From Bizionia myxarmorum (lineage in GTDB: Bacteria; Bacteroidota; Bacteroidia; Flavobacteriales; Flavobacteriaceae): DNA of 64,000 nt. The translations under genes and the position numbers were made by a program. Below are positions 16,498 to 25,740 of this stretch, in pieces. The DNA is taken from contig NZ_VSKK01000001.1 of NCBI RefSeq assembly GCF_008086205.1, positions 620,001-684,000 of the forward strand, written 5' to 3'. Every line of letters starts with the position of its first letter. The stretch's first letter is position 1. The notes under the pieces were generated by a model, which was given only the letters and a program-made list of their open reading frames with translations, was not told the origin of the DNA and ran no database searches.

Positions 16498-18369
16498 ATG
16501 TTTAACGAAGTTTACGATGTTATTGTAGTTGGAGCAGGTCACGCTGGGAGTGAGGCCGCTGCTGCTGCAGCCAATATGGGAAGTAAAACGCTTCTTATTA
16601 CCATGAATTTGCAAAATATTGCGCAAATGTCTTGTAATCCGGCTATGGGCGGCATTGCGAAGGGGCAAATTGTGCGTGAAATTGATGCGCTTGGTGGTTA
16701 TAGTGGAATTGTGAGTGATACTTCGGCTATTCAGTTTAAGATGCTTAACAAGTCTAAAGGCCCTGCCATGTGGAGTCCACGGGTTCAAAGTGATCGCATG
16801 CGTTTTGCTGAAGACTGGCGGAATATGTTAGAAGGAACCAAGAACCTAGATTTTTACCAAGAAATGGTTTCTGGATTATTGGTAGAAAATCATAAAATAG
16901 TAGGGGTTAAAACCTCTTTGGGGATAGAAATAAAAGGAAAATCTGTTGTGCTAACGAATGGTACTTTTTTAAACGGATTAATTCATATTGGTGATAAAAA
17001 TTTTGGTGGAGGTAGAGCTGGCGAACGTGCTGCCACCGGAATTACGGAACAGTTAGTTCAGTTAGGTTTTGAGTCGGGTAGAATGAAAACGGGTACGCCA
17101 CCGCGAGTCGATGGCAGGTCTTTGGATTTCTCTAAAATGGTTGAACAACCTGGCGATGAAGTTCCAGAGAAATTCTCCTATTTAGATGCAACGAAGCCTT
17201 TAACGAAACAACGATCTTGTCATTTAACCTATACAAGTAATGAAGTTCATGATTTGTTGCGAGAAGGTTTTGATAGATCGCCCATGTTTAATGGTCGAAT
17301 TCAAAGTTTAGGACCACGTTATTGTCCGTCTATTGAAGATAAAATTAATCGTTTTGCAGATAAGGATAGGCATCAATTATTTGTGGAACCAGAAGGTTGG
17401 AACACGGTTGAATACTATGTGAATGGTTTTTCAACATCATTACCAGAAGATGTTCAATTTAAAGCATTACGTTCTGTTGTAGGTTTTGAAAATGTGAAAT
17501 TTTTCAGACCTGGATATGCTATAGAGTATGATTATTTTCCACCAACACAATTACAGCATAGTTTAGAAACGAAGTTAGTGGAAGGTTTATATTTTGCAGG
17601 TCAAATTAATGGAACAACTGGATATGAAGAAGCTGCTTCTCAAGGTTTAATGGCTGGTATGAATGCGAGTTTAAAAGTGCAGGAACGTGAAGCATTTATT
17701 CTATCTAGAAGCGAAGCTTATATTGGTGTTTTGGTAGACGATTTAATTACTAAAGGTACAGAAGAACCTTACAGAATGTTTACGTCGCGAGCAGAGTATA
17801 GAACTTTATTAAGACAAGATAACGCCGATATTCGTTTAACGCCGAGATCTTTTGATGTTGGTTTGGCCTCCGAAAAGCGTTTAAAACGTATGGAAGAAAA
17901 ACATGAAAAAGCAGAAGCTTTTGTAGAGTTTTTCAAAGAAACGAGTGTCAAGCCTGAAGAGATAAATCCTATTTTAGAATTGAATGATTCGGCTGCAATG
18001 ACACAATCTGATAAAATGTTTAAAATCTTTTCAAGACCAAATATTACTATTCATGATATGCGAAAAGTTGAAAGTGTGGATGCTTATATTGCTGAACATA
18101 ATTTGGATAGAGAGGAGATTGAGCAGGCTGAAATACAGGTGAAATATTCCGGTTATATCAATAAGGAAAAAAATAACGCAGATAAGTTAACTAGGCTAGA
18201 GAATATTAAAATACCCAAGAATTTCGACTATTCCAAAATGCAATCCATGAGTACGGAAGCGCGTCAAAAACTAAACCAGATTCAGCCCGTTACTATTTCT
18301 CAAGCGTCTCGAATTAGTGGTGTTTCACCAAGTGATGTTTCTGTATTACTAGTTTATTTAGGACGTTAA
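16498..18369 (+). CDS. mnmG: tRNA uridine-5-carboxymethylaminomethyl modification enzyme
   Basis: MnmG (GidA) is an FAD protein that, with MnmE, makes the cmnm5U34 modification of tRNA wobble uridines. The dinucleotide-binding start MFNEVYDVIVVGAGHAGSEA carries GAGHAG at residues 12-17. The family's Cys-containing NPAMGG region near residue 45 (SCNPAMGGIAKG) and the C-terminal tRNA-binding part are present. The 623-residue length is normal. Two parS-like sites bracket the gene, in keeping with the frequent origin-proximal position of gidA. Confidence 0.97.
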   Translation: MFNEVYDVIVVGAGHAGSEAAAAAANMGSKTLLITMNLQNIAQMSCNPAMGGIAKGQIVREIDALGGYSGIVSDTSAIQFKMLNKSKGPAMWSPRVQSDRMRFAEDWRNMLEGTKNLDFYQEMVSGLLVENHKIVGVKTSLGIEIKGKSVVLTNGTFLNGLIHIGDKNFGGGRAGERAATGITEQLVQLGFESGRMKTGTPPRVDGRSLDFSKMVEQPGDEVPEKFSYLDATKPLTKQRSCHLTYTSNEVHDLLREGFDRSPMFNGRIQSLGPRYCPSIEDKINRFADKDRHQLFVEPEGWNTVEYYVNGFSTSLPEDVQFKALRSVVGFENVKFFRPGYAIEYDYFPPTQLQHSLETKLVEGLYFAGQINGTTGYEEAASQGLMAGMNASLKVQEREAFILSRSEAYIGVLVDDLITKGTEEPYRMFTSRAEYRTLLRQDNADIRLTPRSFDVGLASEKRLKRMEEKHEKAEAFVEFFKETSVKPEEINPILELNDSAAMTQSDKMFKIFSRPNITIHDMRKVESVDAYIAEHNLDREEIEQAEIQVKYSGYINKEKNNADKLTRLENIKIPKNFDYSKMQSMSTEARQKLNQIQPVTISQASRISGVSPSDVSVLLVYLGR

Positions 18370-18376
18370 ATTTTAA

Positions 18377-18392
18377 TGTTCCACGTGGAACG
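18377..18392. promoter_or_regulatory. parS-like ParB-binding palindrome (site 2)
   Basis: TGTTCCACGTGGAACG has the same perfect 14-bp core (GTTCCACGTGGAAC) as site 1 and differs only at the last base. It sits 7 bp after the mnmG stop codon, 1.9 kb from site 1. Paired copies support a real ParB target rather than a chance palindrome. Confidence 0.75.
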
Positions 18393-18485
18393 TTATTATT
18401 ATAATGTTTTATTTAAGGCTATTTATCAATGAATATTGCGTGTTTAGTGTAGTAAATTTTTATTGTCAGATAAGTTTTTAAAAGG

Positions 18486-19355
18486 GTGAAAGTGCATAAC
18501 AAAAAATCTAATTTTCAGGTTACAGACTATTCGGTTTCGAAAGAAAAATTTCAGTTAGAAAAGCATTCCGAATTTGAAATTTTAGAAACCAAGCCGCAAC
18601 CAAGTTTGGAAAATTTACCAGCTTATTATAAAAGTGAAGATTATATTTCGCATACTGACACACGCCGAAATTTATTTGAAAAGGCCTATCATTTGGTTCG
18701 TTCAATTGCATTAAAAAGTAAATTGAAATTGATAAATGCTTCTGCCAATTCAGATAAAACGTTATTAGATATTGGGTGCGGAACAGGAGATTTTCTGCAA
18801 ACCGCTTTAAAAGATAATTGGAAAGTTTCAGGAATTGAACCAAATCCAGATGCAAGGAAAATAGCCAATTCAAAAACGGATAATGCTGTTTTTGATACGT
18901 CTCAACTTTCTAAATTTGAATCAAAAAGTTTTAATGTTATTTCACTTTGGCATGTGCTCGAACACCTTCCAGATTTTAATGAGCAACTTGCTATTTATAA
19001 AACATTACTAAAAGATTCCGGTACTTTAGTAATTGCGGTTCCTAATCATAAAAGTTATGATGCGGAATATTACCAATCATTTTGGGCTGCTTATGATGTG
19101 CCCCGACACCTTTGGCATTTCTCACAAAATGGCATGTCCCAATTATTAGCAAAACATGGTTTTAAAGTTGTTGAAACAAAACCCATGAAGTTTGATGCGT
19201 ATTATGTGAGTTTACTTTCCGAAAAATACAAATCGGGAAATATGAATTATCTAAAAGCATTTTGGACTGGATTCAAATCAAATTTAGCGGCGAAGCGTTC
19301 TGGTGAGTATTCCTCGCTCATTTATGTTATAAAAAAGGATCGAAACGCTATTTAA
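18486..19355 (+). CDS. Class I SAM-dependent methyltransferase
   Basis: The 289-residue protein has a Rossmann-type SAM site: LLDIGCGTGDFLQTA near residue 96 (motif I) and VISLWHVLEHLPD near residue 153 (motifs around the catalytic strand). It resembles the Methyltransf_23-type small-molecule methyltransferases. The substrate is unknown. The start is probably GTG at 18486 or the GTG at 18492. The gene stands alone between mnmG and the Skp-like gene. Confidence 0.85.
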   Translation: MKVHNKKSNFQVTDYSVSKEKFQLEKHSEFEILETKPQPSLENLPAYYKSEDYISHTDTRRNLFEKAYHLVRSIALKSKLKLINASANSDKTLLDIGCGTGDFLQTALKDNWKVSGIEPNPDARKIANSKTDNAVFDTSQLSKFESKSFNVISLWHVLEHLPDFNEQLAIYKTLLKDSGTLVIAVPNHKSYDAEYYQSFWAAYDVPRHLWHFSQNGMSQLLAKHGFKVVETKPMKFDAYYVSLLSEKYKSGNMNYLKAFWTGFKSNLAAKRSGEYSSLIYVIKKDRNAI

Positions 19356-19514
19356 GACCAAATAAGCGCGTTTTGCAGCTCTACAGATATCTTTTCCTTT
19401 AAAAACATAATTTCGATTTAAAAATAGCTTGTAAATCGGTCTATTTTTATCGATATTCTCTATCAAAATTTTAAAAAGCATAAATTCTGACTATAATTTA
19501 AATTTCTGCTCTTT

Positions 19515-19547
19515 TTGAAAAACAATCTAATTACTTTATTACATTTG
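19515..19547 (+). promoter_or_regulatory. Promoter of the Skp-like lipoprotein gene
   Basis: TTG (19515-19517), a 22-bp spacer and TACATTTG (19540-19547) fit the Bacteroidota promoter (-33 TTG, -7 TAnnTTTG). The box is 28 bp before the ATG at 19576. Confidence 0.55.
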
Positions 19548-19575
19548 CACCGATTTAAAAATTAAAAAATCAATC

Positions 19576-20097
19576 ATGAAAAACATAATTTTAGTATCGA
19601 TAGTATTTTTTACCCTACTATCATGCAATACCGAAAGCCAGAAAATTGGTTTTGTAAATAACACGGACTTAATTAGTGATTACCAAGAGAAAATGGATAT
19701 TGAAGCCAAATTCAAAGGTAAAATTGAAACATTTCAAAAAAGAACGGATAGTATAGGTCAAGCTTTTCAAGCAGAAGCCCAAGCGTTCCAATTAAAAGCT
19801 CAAGGCATGGCTCAAGATAAAGCACAGTTAGAATACCAAGCTTTGGGGCAGAAACAACAAATGTTGCAGCAACGCATTCAACAGGAGGAAGGTGCTATTC
19901 AAGAGGAAAGTCAAGAGGCAATTGATAGTTTAATTAAAAAAGTACGTGATTACGTTAAGGTTTACGGTAAGAAAAATGGTTATACCTACATTCTTGGTAG
20001 TAATGAAGCTGGAAGTGTTATGTACGGTGAAGAAAGTAAAGACCTAACAAAAGAGATTTTGGAGTCTTTAAATGCAGACTATAACAAAGCAGAATAA
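19576..20097 (+). CDS. OmpH/Skp-like periplasmic chaperone, lipoprotein form
   Basis: The 173-residue protein has a lipoprotein signal: MKNIILVSIVFFTLLSC with a lipobox LLSC at residues 14-17. The KIGFVNNTDLI start of the mature chain matches the Skp/OmpH beginning. A long Gln/Glu/Lys-rich helical hairpin follows (about 40-130, QAFQAEAQAFQLKAQ...), then a return to the core near YVKVYGKKNGYTYILG. OmpH-family proteins hold unfolded outer-membrane proteins in the periplasm. The lipid anchor is a Bacteroidota trait. A terminator follows. Confidence 0.85.
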   Translation: MKNIILVSIVFFTLLSCNTESQKIGFVNNTDLISDYQEKMDIEAKFKGKIETFQKRTDSIGQAFQAEAQAFQLKAQGMAQDKAQLEYQALGQKQQMLQQRIQQEEGAIQEESQEAIDSLIKKVRDYVKVYGKKNGYTYILGSNEAGSVMYGEESKDLTKEILESLNADYNKAE

Positions 20098-20123
20098 GAT
20101 ATAATTATCTTCAAAAAAATTAC

Positions 20124-20153
20124 AAGCCAGTTATTAATTTAGCTGGCTTTTTT
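20124..20153. terminator. Bidirectional terminator between skp-like gene and holB
   Basis: The stem AAGCCAG/CTGGCTT with an AT-rich loop is followed by a T run on the + strand (20148-20153) and by T residues on the minus strand (A tract 20113-20119). It lies at the 3' ends of the convergent Skp-like and holB genes and overlaps the holB stop region. Confidence 0.75.
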
Positions 20154-21293
20154 ATGCAATAAACGCGTTAGTTTTATTGACAAATCTGTCAGGATTATTT
20201 TGGCATTTCCGTTTCGCTCAATATGAAAAATAGCGTCTTGAATTTCATTGGAAATTTCAATGATATTATTACCGTGAACAAATGGCGCGAAATTCTTTAA
20301 TTTGAAGCCTTCTGTTTTAGGATCTAAAAAAACCAAATCTTCGGCTCCATAATTTAAAAGCATAGCTTGACGAAAAAAGTCTAAACAAAATTGTAAAAAT
20401 TGCTTTTGCGTTTCTCGGCCTGTTTTGGCAATATCTTCACTCCAAGAAATTAAATCATGAATAGCCGCTTTATTGCCTTTGGCTTTAAATGCGCTTCGAA
20501 TCCAGAAAATAAACCAGGTTTCAAATTGGGTATCTTCACTGTCGTGATAAACTAAATCACATGCTTTATTGTAATTACCATGAGCTTGATGTGCTATTTT
20601 AGCTGCCACACTAGCTTCGATTTGATAGGTGTTAATTAAAGCGGTTGTAATGACATCTTCCGCTAAAGGTGGGAAATGTAAAACCTGGCAACGGGATCTT
20701 ATGGTTCCTATAATTTGGTCTTCAGCTTCTGCAACTAAAATAAAAATAGTTTTATTAGGTGGCTCTTCTATAAGTTTTAATAATTTATTGGAGGCTTCTG
20801 AATTCATCTTTTCAGCCATCCAAATCAACATGACTTTATAACCACCTTCATAGGATTTTAAGGCTAAAGATTTCACAATTTCTTGTGCTTCATCTACACC
20901 AATACGCCCCTGTTTGTTTTCAACGCCTAGTTTTTTATACCAATCAAATAAATTGCCGTAGGGTTGCTGGGTTAAGAGCTCGCGCCATTCTTCTAAAAAA
21001 TGATTAGAAACAGGATGTTTGGAAACTTTCTGATTTGCGGCAACAGGAAAAGCAAAATGCAAATCTGGATGACCAAAATTTTTGAATTTTATATTGCAAG
21101 CTTCATTTCCCGACGTGTTTTCGCCATCGGTATTTTTACAAAGTAGATATTGCGCATAGGCAATGGCCATTGGTAATGTGCCAGAACCTTCCGGGCCAAC
21201 AAATAATTGGGCATGAGGAATACGGCCGTTATCGGCACTTTGAGTTAAATGATTTTTTATATGTTCCTGACCTAGAATATCACTGAATAGCAT
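20139..21293 (-). CDS. holB: DNA polymerase III subunit delta prime
   Basis: The delta-prime subunit is a non-ATP-hydrolysing part of the clamp loader. The protein (384 residues) begins with a HIV-like MLFSDILGQEHIKNHL start. A degenerate Walker A follows (LFVGPEGSGTLPMA, near residues 31-44), as expected for delta prime. The SRC-type sensor motif is IGTIRSRCQVLHFPPL near residue 199. Its C-terminal collar domain is present. The start codon is ATG at 21293, and the gene ends against the Skp-like gene. Confidence 0.92.
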   Translation of the reverse strand: MLFSDILGQEHIKNHLTQSADNGRIPHAQLFVGPEGSGTLPMAIAYAQYLLCKNTDGENTSGNEACNIKFKNFGHPDLHFAFPVAANQKVSKHPVSNHFLEEWRELLTQQPYGNLFDWYKKLGVENKQGRIGVDEAQEIVKSLALKSYEGGYKVMLIWMAEKMNSEASNKLLKLIEEPPNKTIFILVAEAEDQIIGTIRSRCQVLHFPPLAEDVITTALINTYQIEASVAAKIAHQAHGNYNKACDLVYHDSEDTQFETWFIFWIRSAFKAKGNKAAIHDLISWSEDIAKTGRETQKQFLQFCLDFFRQAMLLNYGAEDLVFLDPKTEGFKLKNFAPFVHGNNIIEISNEIQDAIFHIERNGNAKIILTDLSIKLTRLLHKKAS

Positions 21294-21416
21294 ACGGCAA
21301 ACCTACATATTTTTTTTCATTTTTTAAGAAGCCAACTTCAAAAGAAAATTGGTTTTGAATAACGTTAAAACTATTAAAGTAAGGCCAAATAGTAAGTCAT
21401 TATTGCTTGAAAAATT

Positions 21417-21424
21417 TATATTTG
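21417..21424 (+). promoter_or_regulatory. Possible -7 box for pgk
   Basis: TATATTTG matches TAnnTTTG exactly, about 58 bp before the pgk ATG. The -33 TTG is not clear at the ideal distance, so this is a probable rather than firm promoter. Confidence 0.45.
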
Positions 21425-21481
21425 TGAACCTATATATAGTAATCTTGTTTTAATTTATAAAAAATACAGTATCCTATCATT

Positions 21482-22669
21482 ATGAAAACACTAGACGATT
21501 TCAATTTTAAAGATAAAAAAGCGCTAATTCGTGTTGATTTCAACGTGCCTTTAGATGAAGATTTTAAAGTGGGAGATACCACACGTATTTTGGCAGCAAA
21601 GCCTACTATCATTAAGGTTTTAGAGGATGGCGGTAGCTGCGTTTTAATGTCTCATTTAGGTCGACCAAAAGGTGAAGAATCTAAATTTTCATTAAAACAT
21701 ATTGTTGATAAAGTAGAAGATATTTTAGGGGTTGAAGTCAAGTTTGTAAATGCTAGTATTGGTGAAAAAGCTGAAAAAGCAGTTCATGATTTAGAGCCTG
21801 GGCAGATTTTGCTTCTTGAAAATTTACGATTTCACGAAGAAGAAACTGCTGGTGATGAGGCATTTGCTAAAAAACTCTCCAAGTTAGGTGATATTTATGT
21901 TAATGATGCTTTTGGTACAGCGCATCGCGCACATGCATCCACAACTATAGTTGCTAAATTTTTTCCAGATAAAAAGTGTTTTGGTTATTTATTAGCTCAA
22001 GAAATTAAGAGTATTGATAAAGTAATGAATACTGGTGAAAAACCTATTTGTGCTATTCTCGGGGGCGCTAAAGTGTCGAGTAAAATTACCATCATCGATA
22101 ATATTTTAGATAAAATTGACCATTTAATTATTGGTGGCGGAATGACCTTCACGTTTATTAAAGCGCAGGGCGGAAAAATTGGCGATTCATTAGTAGAAGA
22201 AGATAAATTAGAACTTGCCAAATCCATTTTAGAAAAAGCAAAACAGAAAAATGTGCAAGTACATTTACCGGTGGATGCCGTTATTGCAGATGCTTTTAGT
22301 AATGATGCGAATACTAAAATCTGTGCCGTTAATGAAATTCCGGACGGTTGGATGGGATTGGATATTGGCCCTGAAACTGAAGAAATTTTTGATCAAGTTA
22401 TACAGGAGTCTAAAACTATTTTATGGAATGGACCACTTGGCGTTTTTGAAATGTCAAATTTTGCAAAAGGCACAAAAGCATTAGGTAAATCTATAGCAGA
22501 GGCAACAAAAGCTGGTGCTTTTTCGTTAGTTGGTGGTGGAGATTCTGTTGCCGCTGTAAAACAGTTTGGTCTGGAAGATCAAGTTAGTTACGTAAGTACA
22601 GGCGGTGGCGCCATGTTGGAAAGTCTGGAGGGTAAAACACTTCCAGGAATTGCCGCTATATTAGAGTAG
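21482..22669 (+). CDS. pgk: Phosphoglycerate kinase
   Basis: Pgk transfers the 1-phosphate of 1,3-bisphosphoglycerate to ADP in glycolysis. The 395-residue protein has the N-terminal substrate motif RVDFNVP (about residues 18-24) and [10 protein letters not shown] near residue 57. The ATP-site [10 protein letters not shown] region (about 319-328) and the C-terminal GGGDSVAAV are present. The family length is normal. A MltD-like gene follows 40 bp later, probably as a separate unit or weakly coupled. Confidence 0.98.
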   Translation: MKTLDDFNFKDKKALIRVDFNVPLDEDFKVGDTTRILAAKPTIIKVLEDGGSCVLMSHLGRPKGEESKFSLKHIVDKVEDILGVEVKFVNASIGEKAEKAVHDLEPGQILLLENLRFHEEETAGDEAFAKKLSKLGDIYVNDAFGTAHRAHASTTIVAKFFPDKKCFGYLLAQEIKSIDKVMNTGEKPICAILGGAKVSSKITIIDNILDKIDHLIIGGGMTFTFIKAQGGKIGDSLVEEDKLELAKSILEKAKQKNVQVHLPVDAVIADAFSNDANTKICAVNEIPDGWMGLDIGPETEEIFDQVIQESKTILWNGPLGVFEMSNFAKGTKALGKSIAEATKAGAFSLVGGGDSVAAVKQFGLEDQVSYVSTGGGAMLESLEGKTLPGIAAILE

Positions 22670-22708
22670 CAGAGAGAAATAATTCCCCAAATTTTAAAAC
22701 CTAAATAC

Positions 22709-24367
22709 GTGTCAAATTTAAAAACAAATGGAGTAATTCCAGTAGTCGGTAATCAATCTATGTTTCAATTAAAGAGAGTTTGTGGAAGTGTTTTTTTAGC
22801 ATTTTTTGCTATCGGAATATCGTATGCACAAGATTCTATTCCGAAGAAAATTGTTAAAACGCATATCCCCGAAGAACAATTAATGGCTGGAGAGGAATAT
22901 GATGTTGATACCATTATTGATGGTCAGCAGTTTTATAAAAAAGAAATTAAAATAGAAACAGATTCTTTAAAATCTAAAACGCTTAAGGATTTAGATTTTA
23001 CAGCCGAATTAGCGGAGAAATGGCGCGAAGAATTGTATAGTAATTCACTTTATGATACCATTTATAACGCTGTTTCAGATTTAGATTATAAAGAAGTTTA
23101 CTTTCCAGAGCTATCTACAGATACTCTAAAAGCCCGTTTGGAACGCTTAAATGCGAAAACGCCTTTTAATATTGCCTATAATCCGTCTTTAGAAAGCGTT
23201 ATAAAATCTTTTTTAAAGAATAGACGTGGGTATTTTGAACGCTTAATGGGTTTAAGTTATTTCTATTTTCCCATGTTTGAACAGGAATTGGATGCGCATG
23301 ATGTGCCTTTGGAAGTGAAATATCTGGCTATTGTAGAATCGGCTTTAAAACCTAGAGCTCGATCTCGTGTTGGTGCCACCGGATTATGGCAGTTTATGTT
23401 CGCCACAGGTAAAGAATATGGCTTAAACGTTAGTAGTTATGTAGATGACCGTAGTGATCCTATAAAATCTACCAAAGCAGCAGCTAAATATTTATCAGCA
23501 TTATATGGTACATTTGGCGACTGGGATTTAGCTTTGGCAGCCTACAATTCAGGTCCAGGAAATGTTTTAAAAGCCATTAGACGTTCTGGTGGTTATGAAA
23601 ACTATTGGAATATTCGTCACAATTTACCGCGTGAAACGGCTGGATATTTACCCGCGTTTTTAGCAACCATGTATATTTTTGAATATGCTAATGAACATGG
23701 ATTAGTGGCTGAAAAACCTGCATTTCATCATTTTCAAACAGACACGATTCACGTGAAACAAATGATAACTTTGGATCAAATTTCAGAAGCTACAGGCGTA
23801 AAAATGGAAGAATTGCAGTTTTTAAACCCTGCTTACAAATTAGATATTATTCCATTTGTAGAAAATGAAAATTACACCTTAAGACTACCTACAACAGCTA
23901 TAGGAACTTTTGTAACTAATGAAAGTACTATCTATCAATCTGCAAAAGCGGAATTTGATACGCGAGAGAAACCCCTACCTCAATTTTTTGATAGTGAAAG
24001 TAAAGTCAAGTACCGCGTTAAATCTGGCGACTATTTGGGTTTAATTGCCCGAAAGTATAGTGTACGCGTTAGTCAAATTAAACAATGGAATGGTTTACGA
24101 AGTAATAATTTAAAAGTTGGGCAGCGTTTAACCATTTATCCAAGAAATCCTGGAGCTGGTTCTCCAGTAGTCAGTAATTCCAGTAATGTCAGCAGTTCTA
24201 GTAGTTCAGCGCCTACATCAAACACCTATGTTGTACAGAATGGGGATTCGCTTTGGAGCATCTCACAAAAGTTTTCTGGAGTTTCTGTTCAAAATATTCG
24301 AGATTGGAACGATATTAGTGGTGATAACTTAAAACCAGGAATGACTTTAAAATTATTCAAAGGCTAA
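22709..24367 (+). CDS. Lytic murein transglycosylase with two LysM repeats (MltD-like)
   Basis: The protein has an SLT domain (catalytic Glu in AIVESALKP near residue 210, then GATGLWQFMFATGKEYGL and AYNSGPGNV). Two C-terminal LysM repeats start YRVKSGDYLGLIAR and YVVQNGDSLWSISQ. SLT enzymes cleave glycan strands of peptidoglycan with formation of 1,6-anhydro ends, and LysM binds peptidoglycan. The frame opens at GTG 22709. ATG at 22760 gives a better signal peptide (MFQLKRVCGSVFLAFFAIG), so the true start may be there. Confidence 0.9.
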   Translation: MSNLKTNGVIPVVGNQSMFQLKRVCGSVFLAFFAIGISYAQDSIPKKIVKTHIPEEQLMAGEEYDVDTIIDGQQFYKKEIKIETDSLKSKTLKDLDFTAELAEKWREELYSNSLYDTIYNAVSDLDYKEVYFPELSTDTLKARLERLNAKTPFNIAYNPSLESVIKSFLKNRRGYFERLMGLSYFYFPMFEQELDAHDVPLEVKYLAIVESALKPRARSRVGATGLWQFMFATGKEYGLNVSSYVDDRSDPIKSTKAAAKYLSALYGTFGDWDLALAAYNSGPGNVLKAIRRSGGYENYWNIRHNLPRETAGYLPAFLATMYIFEYANEHGLVAEKPAFHHFQTDTIHVKQMITLDQISEATGVKMEELQFLNPAYKLDIIPFVENENYTLRLPTTAIGTFVTNESTIYQSAKAEFDTREKPLPQFFDSESKVKYRVKSGDYLGLIARKYSVRVSQIKQWNGLRSNNLKVGQRLTIYPRNPGAGSPVVSNSSNVSSSSSSAPTSNTYVVQNGDSLWSISQKFSGVSVQNIRDWNDISGDNLKPGMTLKLFKG

Positions 24368-24389
24368 CCATTATAAACATATCACTATC

Positions 24390-25367
24390 ATGCAAAAAAT
24401 GTTTCTTGCCGCCATGGCTTTACTTCTAATTACAGCTTGTAACGATGGCAATTCTTCTAATAAACGTATTCTTTCGGAATCTTCAGGAAAAATCAATAAT
24501 TTATCGGTAGTTGTCGATAATGATTTATGGGAAGGTAGTGTTGGTGAAACTATCAGAAATATTTTAGCGGCACCTGTTCATGGCTTGCCACAAGATGAAC
24601 CGCTATTTATTTTAAGTCAAATTCCACCACTTGTTTTTACCGATTTTGCACAGAAGAGCAGAATTGTTTTAAAAATTGAAAAAAGTGATAAGCCGAATGT
24701 GAAAATCGCTAATAATGTGTTTGCTAGACCGCAACGTGTTGTGGTTGTTTCAGGAGGTAGTGAAGAAGAAATTTCTCAACAATTAACGTTGCATGCTGAT
24801 CAAATAGTAATGGCTTTAAAAAACGAGGAAATAAAGGAACAGCAGCGTCGTATTAAAATTGCGCCTCATACCAATAATACAATTAAAAAGAAATTAGGCG
24901 TTAGTATTACTTTTCCATCGGCATATAGAATTGCTTCGGAAGACGGAAAATTCTACTGGATTCGTAAAGATATAACGACTGGAACCACCAATATTTTATT
25001 ATATGAATTGCCATACGGAAGTATTAAGGACAATGATAGTTTGGTGAGTCAAATAATTAAAGTCCGCGATTCCATAGGTAAAGCCCATATTCCTGGACCG
25101 TTAGATGGATCCTATATGGTAACAGAAGATGCGTACACACCATTTTTAGCAAAAACAACTATTGATGATAAGCTTGCATTTGAAACACGAGGAATTTGGG
25201 ATGTCAAAAACGCTTTTATGTCTGGACCATTTGTAAATTATGTGATAGATGATGTAAGCAATAGTCGACTTTTAGTTGTTGAAGGCTTTGCGTTTGCACC
25301 ATCTGTAGACAAGCGCGACTATATGTTTGAATTAGAAGCTATAATCAAATCCATAGAATTTAAGTAA
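24390..25367 (+). CDS. DUF4837 family lipoprotein
   Basis: The 325-residue protein has a lipoprotein signal (MQKMFLAAMALLLITAC, Cys17). The mature region matches the DUF4837 pattern: NNLSVVVDNDLWEGSVGE near residue 36 and RIKIAPHTNNTIKKKLGVSI near 158. The family is restricted mainly to Bacteroidota and its role is unknown. It is preceded by the MltD-like gene at 22 bp spacing and followed by a strong hairpin, suggesting a two-gene envelope unit. Confidence 0.85.
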   Translation: MQKMFLAAMALLLITACNDGNSSNKRILSESSGKINNLSVVVDNDLWEGSVGETIRNILAAPVHGLPQDEPLFILSQIPPLVFTDFAQKSRIVLKIEKSDKPNVKIANNVFARPQRVVVVSGGSEEEISQQLTLHADQIVMALKNEEIKEQQRRIKIAPHTNNTIKKKLGVSITFPSAYRIASEDGKFYWIRKDITTGTTNILLYELPYGSIKDNDSLVSQIIKVRDSIGKAHIPGPLDGSYMVTEDAYTPFLAKTTIDDKLAFETRGIWDVKNAFMSGPFVNYVIDDVSNSRLLVVEGFAFAPSVDKRDYMFELEAIIKSIEFK

Positions 25368-25390
25368 ATTACTAAAATAAAACACAAAAA

Positions 25391-25417
25391 AACCCAACAT
25401 GATTATGTTGGGTTTTT
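25391..25417. terminator. Bidirectional terminator between the DUF4837 gene and tatA
   Basis: A 10-bp perfect stem (AACCCAACAT, loop GATT, ATGTTGGGTT) is flanked by A residues on the left and T residues on the right. It can therefore terminate both the rightward DUF4837 transcript and the leftward tatA transcript. Confidence 0.9.
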
Positions 25418-25436
25418 TTATATGTCTTAAAAAAGA

Positions 25437-25622
25437 TTATTCTTTTTTATCGTTTTTTTCAATCTCTTCTTCTTTGCTAGCGTCTTTAAATTCTTTAATT
25501 CCGCTACCTAAACCACGCATTAATTCAGGGATTTTTTTACCTCCAAATAATAACAACACAATAATAACAATTAGTGCTATTTGCCATGGTCCTATTGCCA
25601 ATGGTAACATATATAAACTCAT
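25437..25622 (-). CDS. tatA: Twin-arginine translocase subunit TatA
   Basis: The 61-residue protein has one N-terminal membrane helix (about 12-28). The Gly-Pro hinge GPWQIAL at about 11-17 and the [11 protein letters not shown] transition at about 24-34 are present. An amphipathic helix and a Lys/Glu tail follow. TatA forms the transport channel for folded, twin-arginine-signal proteins. TatC is not in the window, so the partner gene is elsewhere, as often in Flavobacteriia. Confidence 0.93.
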   Translation of the reverse strand: MSLYMLPLAIGPWQIALIVIIVLLLFGGKKIPELMRGLGSGIKEFKDASKEEEIEKNDKKE

Positions 25623-25641
25623 AAAGCTTTATTTTAAAGCA

Positions 25642-25649
25642 CAAAGTTA
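25642..25649 (-). promoter_or_regulatory. Possible -7 box for tatA
   Basis: Read leftward, TAACTTTG (25649-25642) matches TAnnTTTG, about 20 bp before the tatA ATG. No TTG is seen at the expected -33 distance, so the assignment is tentative. Confidence 0.4.
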
Positions 25650-25724
25650 ATAATTAAAGTTTAATATAAACGTTTTAACACCAACTTTAGCATGAACTAA
25701 ATACGATACTGCCGTAATTTTAAT

Positions 25725-25732
25725 TAATTTTG
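25725..25732 (+). promoter_or_regulatory. Possible -7 box for the M23 peptidase
   Basis: TAATTTTG fits TAnnTTTG. It ends at 25732, the first base of a potential GTG start, so transcription from it would favour ATG 25741 with almost no leader. No -33 TTG is seen. A chance match in AT-rich DNA cannot be excluded. Confidence 0.35.
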
Positions 25733-25740
25733 TGAGACAT

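Noticed and set aside
16489-16788. 99-codon minus-strand frame at the start of mnmG
   Set aside because: It is antisense to the conserved FAD-binding region of mnmG.
18520-18873. 117-codon minus-strand frame
   Set aside because: It is antisense to the methyltransferase gene, which has clear SAM motifs.
19284-19481. 65-codon minus-strand frame after the methyltransferase
   Set aside because: It mostly overlaps the methyltransferase end and has no recognisable domain; the rest is plain AT-rich spacer.
21298-21305. TAGGTTTG box on the minus strand upstream of holB
   Set aside because: It lies only four bases before the ATG, too close for a normal leader, and has no matching -33 element.
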